Below, in pieces: positions 27,571 to 36,098 of a stretch of 45,439 nucleotides of DNA (position 1 is its first letter; every line of letters begins with the position of its first letter). The notes below the pieces were generated by a model, which worked only from the letters and a program-made list of their open reading frames with translations, was not told where the DNA came from and made no database searches. The position numbers and the translations under genes were made by a program. This DNA is from Verrucomicrobiota bacterium (lineage in GTDB: Bacteria > Verrucomicrobiota > Verrucomicrobiia > Limisphaerales > JADLHS01), in the NCBI GenBank assembly GCA_013140495.1, contig JABFSR010000046.1, positions 1-45,439 on the forward strand, read 5' to 3'.

Positions 27571-28140
27571 ATGCCCGTTGACAAAATCCCGTGGCCACAC
27601 GCACCCGAGCATCGCTTGAGTGTTCGCGGGACTTACTTTGTCACGGCCAGCACGTATTTACGGCAGCATCGATTTGCGGGCAAAGGGCGGCTGGCCGTTT
27701 TGCATCGCGGCCTGCTCAGGGTCACTGCGAAATTCGGCTGGCAACTGGAAGCGTGGGCGGTTTTCTCGAATCACTATCATTTCGTCGGACACTCGCCGGG
27801 CGACAAAGACACGGCGGAAAGTTTGTCCCAGATGCTCGGACTCCTGCACGAGAAGACCGCCAAATGGATCAACAGACTCGACCACGCTCCAGCGCGCAAA
27901 GTCTGGCACAACTATCGCGAGACGCGTCTGACTTACGAGAAATCCTATCTGGCGCGACTTAACTACACACACCAGAACCCGGTGAAGCACGGGCTTGTGC
28001 CAGTGGCAAATCAATACCCGTGGTGCTCCGCACGCTGGTTTGAACGTTCCGGGACTCCCGCACAAATCAAAACCATCTACCGCTTCAAGACCGATCAATT
28101 GAAAGTGCCGGACGATTTTGAGGTGTCACCAAACTGGTGA
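27571..28140 (+). CDS. REP-associated tyrosine transposase (RAYT, Y1 family)
   Basis: A 189-residue single-domain transposase of the IS200/REP-associated group. The HUH motif is HYH (His68, His70) in FSNHYHFVGHS, and the nucleophile is Tyr132 in LARLNYTHQNPVKHGL. YFVTAS near residue 22 and WLxW-type EAWAVFSNHYH are the usual flanks. Such enzymes cut single-stranded REP hairpins and are thought to spread them. The frame is open from 27235, but ATG 27571 gives the family length and avoids the upstream repeat. Two copies of a 120-base inverted-end repeat bracket the gene at 20 and 5 bases, so enzyme and substrate appear together. Confidence 0.92.
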   Translation: MPVDKIPWPHAPEHRLSVRGTYFVTASTYLRQHRFAGKGRLAVLHRGLLRVTAKFGWQLEAWAVFSNHYHFVGHSPGDKDTAESLSQMLGLLHEKTAKWINRLDHAPARKVWHNYRETRLTYEKSYLARLNYTHQNPVKHGLVPVANQYPWCSARWFERSGTPAQIKTIYRFKTDQLKVPDDFEVSPNW

Positions 28141-28145
28141 TGTCT

Positions 28146-28266
28146 TGGACTGCGCTGGCAGAGCGCCAGCGGCGACGGCGCTTTTAAGCGAGCGAGGCGC
28201 GTGGCAATTTCATCCAGTTCAGTGCGTGCGAAAGCGGTGTCGTGCTCCGCTTGCCACCGCAGTCCA
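28146..28266. repeat. REP/MITE-like element, copy 2, right of transposase
   Basis: A 121-base element with the same inverted ends as copy 1 (TTGGACTGCG and CGCAGTCCAA here, 10 bases). The middle differs from copy 1 between about 28190 and 28230, the ends are nearly identical. It starts 5 bases after the transposase stop. On the other strand it supplies the last 15 codons of the truncated ORF at 28219-28407. Confidence 0.85.
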
Positions 28267-28407
28267 AAAGGGCGCGTTCCACGACTCCCATTCCTTTTTG
28301 ATGGCCGCGTTTTCGGCGGCGTTCTTTTCGGCCAAGGAAGGTTGGCCCAGCGCGATCTGGGTCGCGAGGCAGGCGAGCAGAACAACCAGATTTCGTTTCA
28401 CGTTCAT
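28219..28407 (-). pseudogene. Secreted protein fragment truncated by repeat element
   Basis: A 62-residue frame starting at ATG 28407 with a good signal peptide (VKRNLVVLLACLATQIALGQPS) and a Lys/Glu/Ala-rich mature start (LAEKNAAENAAIKKEWESW). From residue 48 on, the codons lie in repeat copy 2 (WTAVASGARHRF) and end in a stop there. The simplest reading is that the element, with the transposase, landed in a small exported protein gene and cut it after 47 residues. A short native peptide that happens to end in the repeat is possible. Confidence 0.5.
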
Positions 28408-28420
28408 AATCACATCCAGT

Positions 28421-28574
28421 CAGCGCCGTAGGCGCGACATATTTGTAGAACCAAAACCCACAATCAAATTCAGCTCCGTCAGGAGCGGCATATTCCAGAT
28501 GATGTCGCTCCTGACGGAGCTTGGAAATCTTTCTCGGCTGGTTCTACAAAGATGCCACCCCCTAACGGGGCTGA
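28421..28574. repeat. Cluster of four palindromic REP-like units
   Basis: Four copies of a unit close to CAGCNCCGTNAGGNGCGACAT occur at 28421-28450 and 28471-28496 (forward) and 28502-28522 and 28551-28574 (reverse). Units two and three form a perfect 16-base inverted repeat (28472-28487 with 28506-28521). Outside them TTTGTAGAACCA (28442-28453) and TGGTTCTACAAA (28539-28550) form another perfect 12-base pair. The nested symmetry resembles a bacterial interspersed mosaic element. It is unlike the transposase-flanking repeat and may be mobilised by a different enzyme. Confidence 0.8.
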
Positions 28575-28617
28575 ATCCTACGAATATTTGCGTTCAGACG
28601 TAACAATGACACCAAAC

Positions 28618-29055
28618 TCATTTCGCAGTGCCTAGAGTGTTCAACCACTTCACCCAGGTTTGCCAAAAATCCTCTTGTTCACGAATGCTCACCGGAATCA
28701 CATCAGGCCCGGTTTCAAAGATGTGAACCAAATCGTTGCCCCCCGGTTTTCTACCCAAAGCGTGGCGATATGCTTTGATTCCTCCACCCATGTCACGAGA
28801 CATGCTGGACGGACGAACCTCCTTACATGAGCCATAGCAAAGCAATTTAGTTCCTTCATTTTCCAACTCGCGCCTGATCTCGACTAATGCCCGAAAACAG
28901 TCGGATGATTCGTTCGTAATCAACCTGTCATTAAATGAAAGGGACACCCGCCAAGCCTTGCTCCAATGATTTTCAGCTAGAAAGGTGGCGGTAAAGTTGC
29001 CTTGCACGCTATTGCCATCTTTGAAAACAACCGGCACTGGAAATGTCTCGACCAT
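28618..29055 (-). CDS. Conserved-looking small hypothetical protein
   Basis: A 145-residue soluble protein starting at ATG 29055, 8 bases after purM ends, so co-transcribed with it. The frame is open further upstream, inside purM, but that part is not protein-like. Visible features: a beta-rich start (TFPVPVVFKDGNSVQGNFTATFL), a Cys pair region LLCYGSCKEVRPSSMSRDMGGGIKAY, and an end with DLVHIFETGPDVIPVSIREQEDFWQTWVKWL. I recall similar unassigned proteins in other bacteria with the PSxM-GGG-AY core, but no function. Nothing in it suggests purine metabolism. Confidence 0.65.
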   Translation of the reverse strand: MVETFPVPVVFKDGNSVQGNFTATFLAENHWSKAWRVSLSFNDRLITNESSDCFRALVEIRRELENEGTKLLCYGSCKEVRPSSMSRDMGGGIKAYRHALGRKPGGNDLVHIFETGPDVIPVSIREQEDFWQTWVKWLNTLGTAK

Positions 29056-29063
29056 TGAACAAG

Positions 29064-30131
29064 TTATATCACTCGCGCCTCGCCCTTGCCCTTCACCACT
29101 TCGCCGATGAGCCAGGCTTTGTGCTTCTGCGACTTGATGAATTTCAGCACGGCGTCCGCCTTGTCCGCCGAGACGATGGCGACCATGCCGATGCCCATGT
29201 TGAAGACTTGATACAATTCCTCGTCCGGCACGCCGCTCTTCTGTTCGATGATCTGAAAGATGGGCAGCATATCCCAAGAGCCTTTGCGGATGACGACGTC
29301 GAGCGACTTCGGCAGCACGCGCGGGATGTTGTCCACAAAACCGCCGCCCGTAATATGTGCAAACGCTTTGACTGGGCATTTTGAATTTTGAATTTTGAAT
29401 TTTGAATTGAAGCGCTTGAGAAGCGCTTGCACGAGCGGGCCGTAGCTGATGTGTTCTTTCAACAGCTCCTGCCCAATAGTTCCCTTCAATCCAGGCACGC
29501 GACTCGCGGGTTTGAGTTTGAGTAGCTCGAAGAAAATTTTGCGTCCAAGCGAATAGCCGTTTGTATGCATTCCGCTGGATTCAATGCCGATGACAACGTC
29601 CCCTGCCCTGACGGATTTCTGGCCGTTCAACATCCGGGACTTTTCCACGACGCCCACGATGGTACCGCTCAAATCGTATTCGCCTTTCTGGTAGAACGTG
29701 GACATCTGCGCGGTTTCGCCGCCGATGAGGGCGCAATTGTTTTCCGCACAAGCGCGAACGAAACCTTTGATGATTTCTGTGAAGACGTGCGGCTCGAGTT
29801 TGCCCGTGCCGAGGTAATCGAGGAAGAAGAGCGGTTCCGCGCCGAGCACCGCGATGTCATTGACGCAATGGTTCACGAGGTCCGCGCCGATGGTGTCGTG
29901 CTTGTCCATTGCGAAGGCGATTTTGAGCTTTGTGCCGACGCCGTCCACGCTGCTGACGAGGACCGGCTCGCGATATTTCTTGAGGTCGAGCTGGAAGAGG
30001 CCGCCAAAGCCGCCGACCTTGCCGAGGACTTCGCGGCGGTGCGTGCTGGCGAGCAATTGCGGGAGCGTGGCTTTGACTTTGTTACCGAGATCAATATCAA
30101 CGCCGGCGGCGGCGTAGGCTTTCTGTTTCAT
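29064..30131 (-). CDS. purM: Phosphoribosylformylglycinamidine cyclo-ligase (AIR synthetase)
   Basis: A 355-residue PurM that closes the imidazole ring of AIR in purine synthesis. Family marks: YAAAGVDIDLGNKVK, the glycine-rich loop GGFGGLFQLDLKKY, LVSSVDGVGTKLKIA, GADLVNHCVNDIAVLGAEPLFFLDYLGTGKL, GGETAQM, and AHITGGGFVDNIPRVLP. Between the helix ending LLKRF and VKAFAHITGG about eleven extra residues (NSKFKIQNSKC) are encoded by a TTTTGAA heptamer repeat at 29379-29411. The insertion keeps the frame and falls at a surface turn before the GGG motif, so the enzyme should still work. Confidence 0.95.
   Translation of the reverse strand: MKQKAYAAAGVDIDLGNKVKATLPQLLASTHRREVLGKVGGFGGLFQLDLKKYREPVLVSSVDGVGTKLKIAFAMDKHDTIGADLVNHCVNDIAVLGAEPLFFLDYLGTGKLEPHVFTEIIKGFVRACAENNCALIGGETAQMSTFYQKGEYDLSGTIVGVVEKSRMLNGQKSVRAGDVVIGIESSGMHTNGYSLGRKIFFELLKLKPASRVPGLKGTIGQELLKEHISYGPLVQALLKRFNSKFKIQNSKCPVKAFAHITGGGFVDNIPRVLPKSLDVVIRKGSWDMLPIFQIIEQKSGVPDEELYQVFNMGIGMVAIVSADKADAVLKFIKSQKHKAWLIGEVVKGKGEARVI
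29379..29411 (-). repeat. TTTTGAA heptamer tandem repeat inside purM
   Basis: Four perfect head-to-tail copies of the 7-base unit TTTTGAA (29379-29406) and a five-base partial copy. Read on the minus strand as codons it gives a Lys/Phe/Asn/Gln-rich stretch. Because the unit is not a multiple of three, gain or loss of one copy would break the purM frame. Confidence 0.9.
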
Positions 30132-30281
30132 GCGGCGGAAAGTAAAACGAGTTGCCGCACGGCTTGCGAGTCAAAACATGGTGGTGAACGTTTTTCATGT
30201 GCGTGCTCTACGCTGAGTGAGGGCATCAAGTCGCCGTGGGTGACAATCCGGGCAGACGGTCCCAATCACCACCCGCCGGAC

Positions 30282-32594
30282 TCAAGGCTGACCCGTGTTC
30301 AATCGGTAAAAACGCCTGCTCAAAGCGTTGGCTTGCGCGTCCACGAAGTTCAAAACCCCAATGATGTTGGTCAGTGTCCCGATGGTCTGCCAGTTGGAAA
30401 GATTCGTTGAGGCTTCCACACGAATCACGTCGCCAGGGATGCCTGTGAAGGTGAAGTGCATCGAATTCGATTGCAGCGCGACCGATTGAAACTGCAGCGG
30501 CAGCGGCGCATTGGTCGCGGAGTAAAGCTGCGTTTGTGGAATGACAGATTTCGGCGTGGACGGACTGCTCCACAACAGCCGGGCCGACGCCGAGCCGCCA
30601 TTCTCGTAGTATTCCATCTTGAGGTCGTAGCGCCGATAGGCGGTCAGAGAGAGACTCCCGCTGCGTTCTGTCGCGCCTTGATCCACCCAACTGTCCACGA
30701 CCAACTGGCCGTCCACCCAAAGCCGCACACCGTCGTCGGTCACCGTGTAGAACGTGAACGTCTCGGTGAATTGGGGTTGCACTTGTCCGGTCCAGCGGAT
30801 CGAAAACGTGTTCGTGCCCATGGACGGATCAGGCGAGCCAGCAGCCCAGTTGAAATCCACCGTGGCGTTCGTGCGGACGAGCAGCGGGCCGGTGAAATCC
30901 ATGTTGTCGTAGTACGCACCCTTCAAGCCGTCACCGTTCCCCGGAGGCGGCAGTCCGACGTAGCGCACGCGAAGAATGTTCGCGCCGCGATCAATGGGCG
31001 AGCTGTAGTTCTGGTCCTTGTAAAAATCGCTGAAGTATAATCCGTCCGGTCCGGCGGCCAGCGCGACCACCGTGGCCTTGCCGGTTCCGCTGTATTCGAT
31101 GAGGTTCGTCGGCCCGCCAATCCGGTTTCCGTTCGCATCCAGCACGAACTCGGTGATGCGTTTGCCACGGGTGGAGGTTCCAGTCGCATACGTCGAGCCG
31201 GACTCGCTGACGAATGCGTGGTCCATTTTGTTGCTCGGAAAACCACTGCCGCCGAAAGTTTCCGGCTGGATGAACGCAAGGTTGACCGGTCCGGTGGCAG
31301 GTGACCAATTGTAGATCGCGTAATTGGTCATGCTGTTGTCGCTGCCGTCGTAGAGGTAGTTGCGCGCGGTGATGATTTTTGCGAACCGGTCCACGCTCGG
31401 ACCGTTCTCGACCTCGTAATGAAACCCATCCGCCGCACGCCACGCGCCACCGAATGGATTGCGCAAGCCGTAGGCGAACACATAATCCGCGGCTGTGATG
31501 CCGTTGGCCGCGTTGTAAAACGGATTGTTCGTGGCAGGAGAGCCGTCGAGATTCAGCCGGAGAATTTTACCGCGGAACGAATTGAGATTTTGTCCCGTGC
31601 TCGTGTCGAATCCGTCGCCCATGTGGACGTAGAGCTTCCCGTCCGGGCCAAAGGAGAAGTTCGAGATTTGATGCGATTGCCCCTGCGTTTCCCCGAACAT
31701 GTCGAGGATGGTTGTCCGCGACGCTGCGGTCAGACCGCCATCATTGCTGTGAAACCGGACGACCTTCGGGTAATGCGGCTTGGGATTCGCCGCCGAATTG
31801 GTGTCCTCGTAAAGGAAACCCACGAACAAATCGCCCGTGGCGGGATCAACGACAATTCCGCTGAGGCCCTGCTCGCCCGAACCGGGAAAGGCGCCGGTCG
31901 GATTGAAGTTCAGCAAGTTGGTTGCATAATCCGACACCGTACCGTCGTGCGTCACGACCTTGATCGCGCCGTAAAGCTCGGTCACATAGAAAAACGGATC
32001 GTCCGGATGGAAGGTGGGATTCAGCACGAACGCGATATTGACGGGCAATTGAAAATTCGTGGCCACCATCTCGACCTTGTAACCCGGTTGTTTGACGATC
32101 CAGCCGTTCGCGCCTGGCGGAGGTGGCGTTGGCGAAGCAGTGCGGAATGTTCGTTCCGCCCAAGCCCCCCACTCGGTCAGCAGGTCTCCGCTGCTGTCAC
32201 GATGACGGATGCGCAGCAGATAGTCTGTATCGTGGAAAAGTTCGGCGCGACCGGCGTGGGAATTCTCGAAAACACCGTCACCGAGATGCGTGTGCAGCTT
32301 TTCGATGCCGCCAATGCAAGACGTGACCCAGACCCGTTGCGCGGGTGAGACGGTCCAGATTTCCCAGTCGGTGCAGACGTGGGTGTCTCCAGGATCGGGG
32401 TCGGAAAAAGCGCCTGTCTCCATGTGGACATCCGCCGGATCAAGAATTTTGCCATCCTGACTTGGCTCCGTAATCGTCGGGGCGGCGGGCGGGTTGTTGG
32501 CGAGCGTGCCGGCTGGCATGGAAGTCAGCATCACTGCCGCCGCCAACCAGTGAAAGACTTTCACCCCATTCGAATCGCGCTTCCGGGAATTCAT
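30282..32594 (-). CDS. Secreted PQQ-type sugar dehydrogenase with PA14 domain
   Basis: A 770-residue exported protein. After a signal peptide (to about residue 33) comes a fibronectin/Ig-like segment (35-150), then a six-bladed propeller like soluble glucose dehydrogenase (about 165-540: FSFGPDGKLYVHMGDG, GKILRLNLDGSP, YGLRNPFGGAWR, AAGPDGLYFSDF), a PA14 sugar-binding domain (about 550-695: GLKGAYYDNMDFTGPLLVR, DDGVRLWVDGQLVVDSW, MEYYENGGSASARLLW) and a C-terminal Verrucomicrobial RFYRLNTG end. It likely oxidises an extracellular sugar or binds polysaccharide; the cofactor is assumed from the family. It is transcribed alone, with nothing notable in the 150 bases between it and purM. Confidence 0.88.
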   Translation of the reverse strand: MNSRKRDSNGVKVFHWLAAAVMLTSMPAGTLANNPPAAPTITEPSQDGKILDPADVHMETGAFSDPDPGDTHVCTDWEIWTVSPAQRVWVTSCIGGIEKLHTHLGDGVFENSHAGRAELFHDTDYLLRIRHRDSSGDLLTEWGAWAERTFRTASPTPPPPGANGWIVKQPGYKVEMVATNFQLPVNIAFVLNPTFHPDDPFFYVTELYGAIKVVTHDGTVSDYATNLLNFNPTGAFPGSGEQGLSGIVVDPATGDLFVGFLYEDTNSAANPKPHYPKVVRFHSNDGGLTAASRTTILDMFGETQGQSHQISNFSFGPDGKLYVHMGDGFDTSTGQNLNSFRGKILRLNLDGSPATNNPFYNAANGITAADYVFAYGLRNPFGGAWRAADGFHYEVENGPSVDRFAKIITARNYLYDGSDNSMTNYAIYNWSPATGPVNLAFIQPETFGGSGFPSNKMDHAFVSESGSTYATGTSTRGKRITEFVLDANGNRIGGPTNLIEYSGTGKATVVALAAGPDGLYFSDFYKDQNYSSPIDRGANILRVRYVGLPPPGNGDGLKGAYYDNMDFTGPLLVRTNATVDFNWAAGSPDPSMGTNTFSIRWTGQVQPQFTETFTFYTVTDDGVRLWVDGQLVVDSWVDQGATERSGSLSLTAYRRYDLKMEYYENGGSASARLLWSSPSTPKSVIPQTQLYSATNAPLPLQFQSVALQSNSMHFTFTGIPGDVIRVEASTNLSNWQTIGTLTNIIGVLNFVDAQANALSRRFYRLNTGQP

Positions 32595-32644
32595 GCAACA
32601 AGGTTTCCACCGTTCAGCCAGTGAATCAAGCGTTGAGAGTATTT

Positions 32645-32823
32645 AGAGCCTGTTTGAAAAGTCCGACAGCGGAGAGTGCCCGTCCCCGGGCACAGCAAGG
32701 CACGCATATCAGGCAGGCTCGAAAAATCCACACCCGCCGTGGTTTCTGCGTTGCTGCGACCGAGGACGGGCGCACTCCGCCAGCTTCGGCTCCGCGCGTG
32801 AGGCGAGTTTTCAAACAGGCTCT
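32645..32823. repeat. MITE-like palindromic element upstream of uvrB
   Basis: A 179-base element with perfect 16-base inverted ends (AGAGCCTGTTTGAAAA at 32645-32660, its complement at 32808-32823). A second inverted pair inside (GCGGAG...CCCGTCC with GGACGGGCGCACTCCGC) strengthens the palindrome. If the ends are taken as GAGCCTG and CAGGCTC, TTA flanks both sides and could be a target duplication. It fills most of the 301-base gap 32595-32895 and ends 35 bases before the uvrB promoter. Confidence 0.8.
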
Positions 32824-32857
32824 TAGCCTTTCCACAGACTTTAGCTACAGGCTTCCG

Positions 32858-32886
32858 TTGACACTATTCTGTGCCGTCCGTACGTT
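32858..32886 (+). promoter_or_regulatory. Sigma-70-like promoter of uvrB
   Basis: TTGACA (32858-32863) and TACGTT (32881-32886) are 17 bases apart. Transcription would start near 32893, only a few bases before the ATG at 32896, so the message may be leaderless; no ribosome site is visible either. Confidence 0.55.
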
Positions 32887-32895
32887 CGCCCGGCA

Positions 32896-35022
32896 ATGTT
32901 TGAACTCGTGTCCGATTACCAACCCGCCGGGGATCAACCGCAGGCGATTACGAAGCTGACGGAGGGCGTATTGGCTGGCGCAAAGCATCAGGTACTGCTC
33001 GGGGTCACGGGTTCGGGCAAGACGTTCACGATTGCGAACGTGATAAAGAACGTGAACCGGCCCACGCTGGTCATCTCACACAACAAAACGCTGGCGGCGC
33101 AGCTTTACGCCGAGTTCAAAAGTTTTTTTCCGCGCAATGCCGTCGAATACTTCGTCAGCTATTTCGATTATTACCAGCCCGAGGCTTACATCCCGCGCAC
33201 GGATACGTTCATCGAAAAGGATTCCAGTGTGAACGCCGAGATCGAGCGGCTGCGACTCTCCACGATGAGTTCCCTCTTCGCGCGACGCGATGTGATCGTG
33301 GTCGCCAGCGTGTCGTGCATCTACGGCACGGGCAGCAAGGAGGATTACGAAGCGATGGTCATCGCGATCCATGTAGGGCAATCCATCTCGCGCGAGCAAT
33401 TCCTTTCAAGGCTTGTGGACCTTCAATACACGCGCAACGACATCACGTTCGAGCGCGGCCAGTTTCGCGTGCGCGGCGACACGATTGAGCTTTGCCCGGC
33501 GGGTCGCGAGGATGCACTTCGCGTGGAGTTTTTCGGAGACGAGATCGAACGCATCACGCGTTTCGAGCCGCTGACCGGCGAGAAGATTGAAATGCTTGCG
33601 AACACGATGATCTTCCCGGCCAAGCAATTCATCACCACGAACGAGAAGATGAAACGTGCCGCCCTCGCCATCCGGGACGAATTGCGCGGACGCATCGTGG
33701 AGTTCGAGAAGCAGGGCAAGCTGCTCGAAGCGCAGCGCATCAAGATGCGTACGGAATACGACCTGGAAATGATGGAGGAAATGGGCTTCTGCTCCGGCAT
33801 CGAGAACTATTCCCGCCACATCGCAAATCGTCCGCCCGGCTCGCGGCCTGCAACAGTGATTGATTTTTTTCCGGAAGACTTTCTGCTCGTGTTGGACGAA
33901 TCGCACGTGAGCGTTTCGCAGATCGGCGGCATGTCCGAGGGCGATCGCTCGCGCAAGACCGTTTTGGTGGAACACGGCTTCCGACTACCGAGCGCATTGG
34001 ACAATCGCCCGCTGAACTTTCTGGAGTTTCAGGCGATCCAAACCCAGACGATTTACGTCAGCGCCACACCCGCACCTCGCGAGCTTGGCTGGGCGCGAGC
34101 GGCTGCGGGTGCGTCTGCGGTCGATCCGGCGGGTTACACGCACACGTCTCAACGGATTGGCTCGTTGCCCGGCGTGGCCGAACTCGTTGTGCGACCGACC
34201 GGACTCATTGATCCGAGAGTCACGATCAAACCACTCAAGGGGCAGATTGACGATCTCATCGAGGAGGTTCGCAAGCGCGCCGACTTGAAGGAGCGAATTC
34301 TCGTCACCACGCTCACCAAGCGTACCGCAGAAGAACTGACCGATTACCTGCGCGACATTGGCGTGAACGTGCGCTACCTGCACAGTGAAATTGACGCGAT
34401 TGAGCGTGTGGAGATTCTGCGTGCGTTACGCAAAGGCGAGTTTGATGTGCTCGTCGGCATCAACCTCCTGCGTGAGGGTCTCGATCTGCCGGAAGTTTCG
34501 TTGGTGGCCATTCTGGATGCCGACAAGGAAGGTTTTCTGCGCAGCGAGACAAGTTTGATTCAGACCGCCGGTCGTGCCGCGCGCCACCTCAACGGCGAAG
34601 TGATTCTTTACGCCGACGTAATGACGGACAGCATCAAGAAGTTTCTCGCCGTCACCGAGTATCGTCGCAAACGCCAGATCGCCTACAACACGGAACACAA
34701 CATCACGCCGCGCAGTGTAAGTCGCGCGGTGGAGGAAAGCCTCTCAACCAACGCACATCAGTCCGACAGCAAGGCGGTGTCAATCCTGCGCGATGCGGGC
34801 GGCAACTTTGATGTGACAGAAACCATCCGCGAACTCGAAGAGGAAATGCTCGAAGCGGCGAACAACCTGGAGTTCGAGAAAGCCGCGTTGTTGCGCGATC
34901 AAGTGAATGAATTGAAACGAACGATGGGCGGCGCAGAACTGGCATCGCCCGGCACCACGAGCCGCGCGAGTTATTCAAAACCTGGTAAGAGCAGAAGATT
35001 TTCCCGCGCCACAAAATCATGA
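32896..35022 (+). CDS. uvrB: Excinuclease ABC subunit B
   Basis: A 708-residue UvrB, damage-verifying helicase of nucleotide excision repair. Marks: [17 protein letters not shown], Walker [13 protein letters not shown], the beta-hairpin region [22 protein letters not shown]-type [84 protein letters not shown], and a C-terminal UVR coiled-coil ([21 protein letters not shown]). Between REL (residue 397) and VRPTG about 25 extra residues are present compared with E. coli UvrB. The rhomboid gene overlaps its stop as ATGA. Confidence 0.97.
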   Translation: MFELVSDYQPAGDQPQAITKLTEGVLAGAKHQVLLGVTGSGKTFTIANVIKNVNRPTLVISHNKTLAAQLYAEFKSFFPRNAVEYFVSYFDYYQPEAYIPRTDTFIEKDSSVNAEIERLRLSTMSSLFARRDVIVVASVSCIYGTGSKEDYEAMVIAIHVGQSISREQFLSRLVDLQYTRNDITFERGQFRVRGDTIELCPAGREDALRVEFFGDEIERITRFEPLTGEKIEMLANTMIFPAKQFITTNEKMKRAALAIRDELRGRIVEFEKQGKLLEAQRIKMRTEYDLEMMEEMGFCSGIENYSRHIANRPPGSRPATVIDFFPEDFLLVLDESHVSVSQIGGMSEGDRSRKTVLVEHGFRLPSALDNRPLNFLEFQAIQTQTIYVSATPAPRELGWARAAAGASAVDPAGYTHTSQRIGSLPGVAELVVRPTGLIDPRVTIKPLKGQIDDLIEEVRKRADLKERILVTTLTKRTAEELTDYLRDIGVNVRYLHSEIDAIERVEILRALRKGEFDVLVGINLLREGLDLPEVSLVAILDADKEGFLRSETSLIQTAGRAARHLNGEVILYADVMTDSIKKFLAVTEYRRKRQIAYNTEHNITPRSVSRAVEESLSTNAHQSDSKAVSILRDAGGNFDVTETIRELEEEMLEAANNLEFEKAALLRDQVNELKRTMGGAELASPGTTSRASYSKPGKSRRFSRATKS

Positions 35023-35924
35023 GACAGATCGGCCACATCAAAGACGCGAAGCAGGCGCAATCGTTCGCTGATTACCTCGTCGCAAATCAGATTCGCAACG
35101 AAATCGAGGAGGACGGCGGCGCGTGGGCCATCTGGATCAAGGACGAGGAACAGGTGGCTGACGCAAAACTGCGATTGGAAAAATTTCAAGCGAGTCCGGA
35201 AGCAACGGAGTTTCGTAACGCTGATTCGCAAGCGGCAAGAGTTCGCGCAGCCGAAGCCGAGGACATGGCGAAATATCGTCAGCGCCTCCGCTCGCGGCAA
35301 AGTGTGTTTCCCAAGTTCGGCGGCTACGGCGTCGGGGCGCTGACGTATGCGCTGATCATCGGATGCCTGATTGTTGCGGCGTATTCGCGGCTCGGCGAAA
35401 ACAGGGAGTGGGTGGCGAAATTCGTCATCGCCGACCCTGCAAACCATGACAGGAGTTTTCTCCCAGAGGTCCGCGCCGGTGAATGGTGGCGGCTGATCAC
35501 GCCGATGTTCCTGCATTTCGGCCCGCTGCATTTGATCTTCAATCTGATGTGGCTTTACCAACTCGGTTGCATGATCGAAGCACGGCTGGGCAAGCCGATG
35601 CTAGCGGCACTGGTAATCGTAACGGGCGTAATTCCAATTCTCGGCCAGTACGTTGTAGGATTGTTTTTCGGATTGGGCTACATCGGCGGCATGTCAGGTG
35701 TCATTTATGGACTCGCAGGCTTTGTCTGGATGCGTGGAAGACATGATCGCGCTTCGGGAGTCGGCCTGGATCATCAAAGCTGGGTTTACATGATCGCATG
35801 GCTGGTGCTTTGTTATACGGGTTGGATGGGAAACGTGGCGAACACGGCGCATCTGGTAGGATTAATCATCGGCCTGATCTGGGGACGCATCAGTGCGTGG
35901 TTCGCGACTCGAAGACCGGGGTGA
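35019..35924 (+). CDS. GlpG-type rhomboid intramembrane protease
   Basis: A 301-residue rhomboid. Residues 1-58 form the cytoplasmic GlpG N-terminal domain ([24 protein letters not shown]). Six membrane helices follow from about residue 103. The catalytic Ser226 is in GGMSGVIYG and His278 in NTAHLVGLI; the helix-2 motif [13 protein letters not shown] supplies the oxyanion His and Asn. It cleaves membrane proteins inside the bilayer; targets unknown. Its ATG overlaps the uvrB stop, so it is translated from the same message, an unusual pairing with a repair gene. Confidence 0.92.
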   Translation: MRQIGHIKDAKQAQSFADYLVANQIRNEIEEDGGAWAIWIKDEEQVADAKLRLEKFQASPEATEFRNADSQAARVRAAEAEDMAKYRQRLRSRQSVFPKFGGYGVGALTYALIIGCLIVAAYSRLGENREWVAKFVIADPANHDRSFLPEVRAGEWWRLITPMFLHFGPLHLIFNLMWLYQLGCMIEARLGKPMLAALVIVTGVIPILGQYVVGLFFGLGYIGGMSGVIYGLAGFVWMRGRHDRASGVGLDHQSWVYMIAWLVLCYTGWMGNVANTAHLVGLIIGLIWGRISAWFATRRPG

Positions 35925-35980
35925 AGAGCGTCCACGGTCTGGCGTGTTTGCCTAGAATCTGAACAGGTTTCCATCTTCCC

Positions 35981-36062
35981 CGTTCTCGTCGTCGTCCTCG
36001 TCCTCGAATTATCTGCTGACTTTTCTTCCAAAACCGAGAACGAGGACGAGAAGGACGACGAG
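35981..36062. repeat. Imperfect inverted repeat of GACGAG-type units
   Basis: A pyrimidine-rich arm of CTCGTC-like units (35981-36006) and a purine-rich arm of GACGAG-like units (36034-36062) can pair imperfectly across a 27-base loop. It lies between the rhomboid gene and fbp. It could form a hairpin in the message or slip during replication. Repeats of this composition recur in several phyla; it may be a further dispersed element. Confidence 0.5.
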
Positions 36063-36098
36063 GCCAAGGGAGGCACATCGGCTGCTAGAATCGGCACG

